Positions 6,790 through 6,920 of a stretch of 6,920 nt of DNA are shown piece after piece. A model generated the notes under the pieces. It was not told where the DNA came from and did not search any database. It worked only from the letters and a program-made list of their open reading frames with translations. Both the position numbers and the translations under genes were made by a program. Origin of the DNA: Porticoccaceae bacterium. GTDB taxonomy: Bacteria > Pseudomonadota > Gammaproteobacteria > Pseudomonadales > Porticoccaceae. Positions within the stretch are counted from its first letter, which is position 1. Each line of letters begins with the position of its first letter. The stretch is taken from contig JALRJD010000055.1 of assembly GCA_023255165.1 (NCBI GenBank), positions 1 to 6,920 of the forward strand, given 5' to 3'.

Positions 6790-6920
6790 TTTTTAATCCT
6801 CAGTTCTCTCGTTTGACCTTTTCCAACATATAACTCTTGATCATACGCTGTGTAACCATCATGACTAACGGTTACTCGCTGCATGCCTTCACGAACCTCT
6901 ATAACAACCGTTTCCAGCTT
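6786..6920 (-). CDS. C-terminal end of an upstream operon gene, possibly a CsgG/HfaB-like lipoprotein (5' end outside window)
   Basis: On the minus strand a frame is open from the window edge to a TGA at 6788-6786, giving 44 residues. The visible part contains VVIEVREGMQRVTVSHDGY and ends VGKGQTRELRIKK. The alternating pattern, with a G-x-x-R-V-x-V-S-x-D-G core, looks like a small beta-sandwich of the PEGA type that often ends surface-associated proteins. Its stop overlaps the GTG of the DUF4810-type gene by 4 nt (GTGA), so it is a true upstream operon member and not a chance frame. A CsgG/HfaB-like identity is inferred only from the usual gene order of DUF4810 and DUF799 partners; the tail alone does not prove it. 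Confidence 0.65.
   Translation of the reverse strand, partial: KLETVVIEVREGMQRVTVSHDGYTAYDQELYVGKGQTRELRIKK

Overview
The window reads as a chromosomal segment of a marine-type, aerobic gammaproteobacterium. This is inferred from the gene types (human-like sulfide:quinone oxidoreductase, SulP/STAS transporter, TauD-type dioxygenase, acyl-CoA synthetase) and from lipoprotein families common in that class. No RNA gene or other phylogenetic marker is present, so a genus cannot be named.

Positions 1-2497 (+) hold a sulfur pair: the C-terminal part of a sulfide:quinone oxidoreductase (SQR), whose start lies outside the window, abutted without a spacer (TAA directly followed by ATG) by a complete SulP anion transporter with a STAS domain. 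SQR oxidises sulfide and feeds electrons to quinone; the transporter plausibly moves a sulfur oxyanion or a counter-anion. Positions 2498-5163 (+) hold two further genes, each behind a short leader that contains a perfect 6-bp hairpin: a TauD/TfdA-family Fe(II)/2-oxoglutarate dioxygenase started by TTG, and an AMP-forming acyl-CoA synthetase. The dioxygenase keeps all metal- and 2-oxoglutarate-binding residues but appears to lack part of the taurine pocket.

At 5177 the coding strand flips. A small protein resembling DUF2452/C1orf50 runs convergently into the acyl-CoA synthetase with only 13 nt between the stops. After a short gap with a strong minus-strand intrinsic terminator (5643-5677) comes a tightly packed minus-strand lipoprotein operon, read right to left: the last 44 codons of an unidentified protein (6920 to 6786), a DUF4810-type lipoprotein, and a DUF799/GNA1162-type lipoprotein. 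Both junctions are 4-nt stop/start overlaps (GTGA and ATGA), so the three are translationally coupled. From family knowledge this pair usually follows a CsgG/HfaB-like lipoprotein, which is the best guess for the truncated gene. This operon is visibly more AT-rich than the sulfur and acyl-CoA genes.

No insertion sequence, CRISPR array, tRNA or rRNA was seen. The points most worth following are the sqr-sulP coupling, the reshaped substrate pocket of the dioxygenase, the two look-alike leader hairpins, and the uncharacterised lipoprotein operon.
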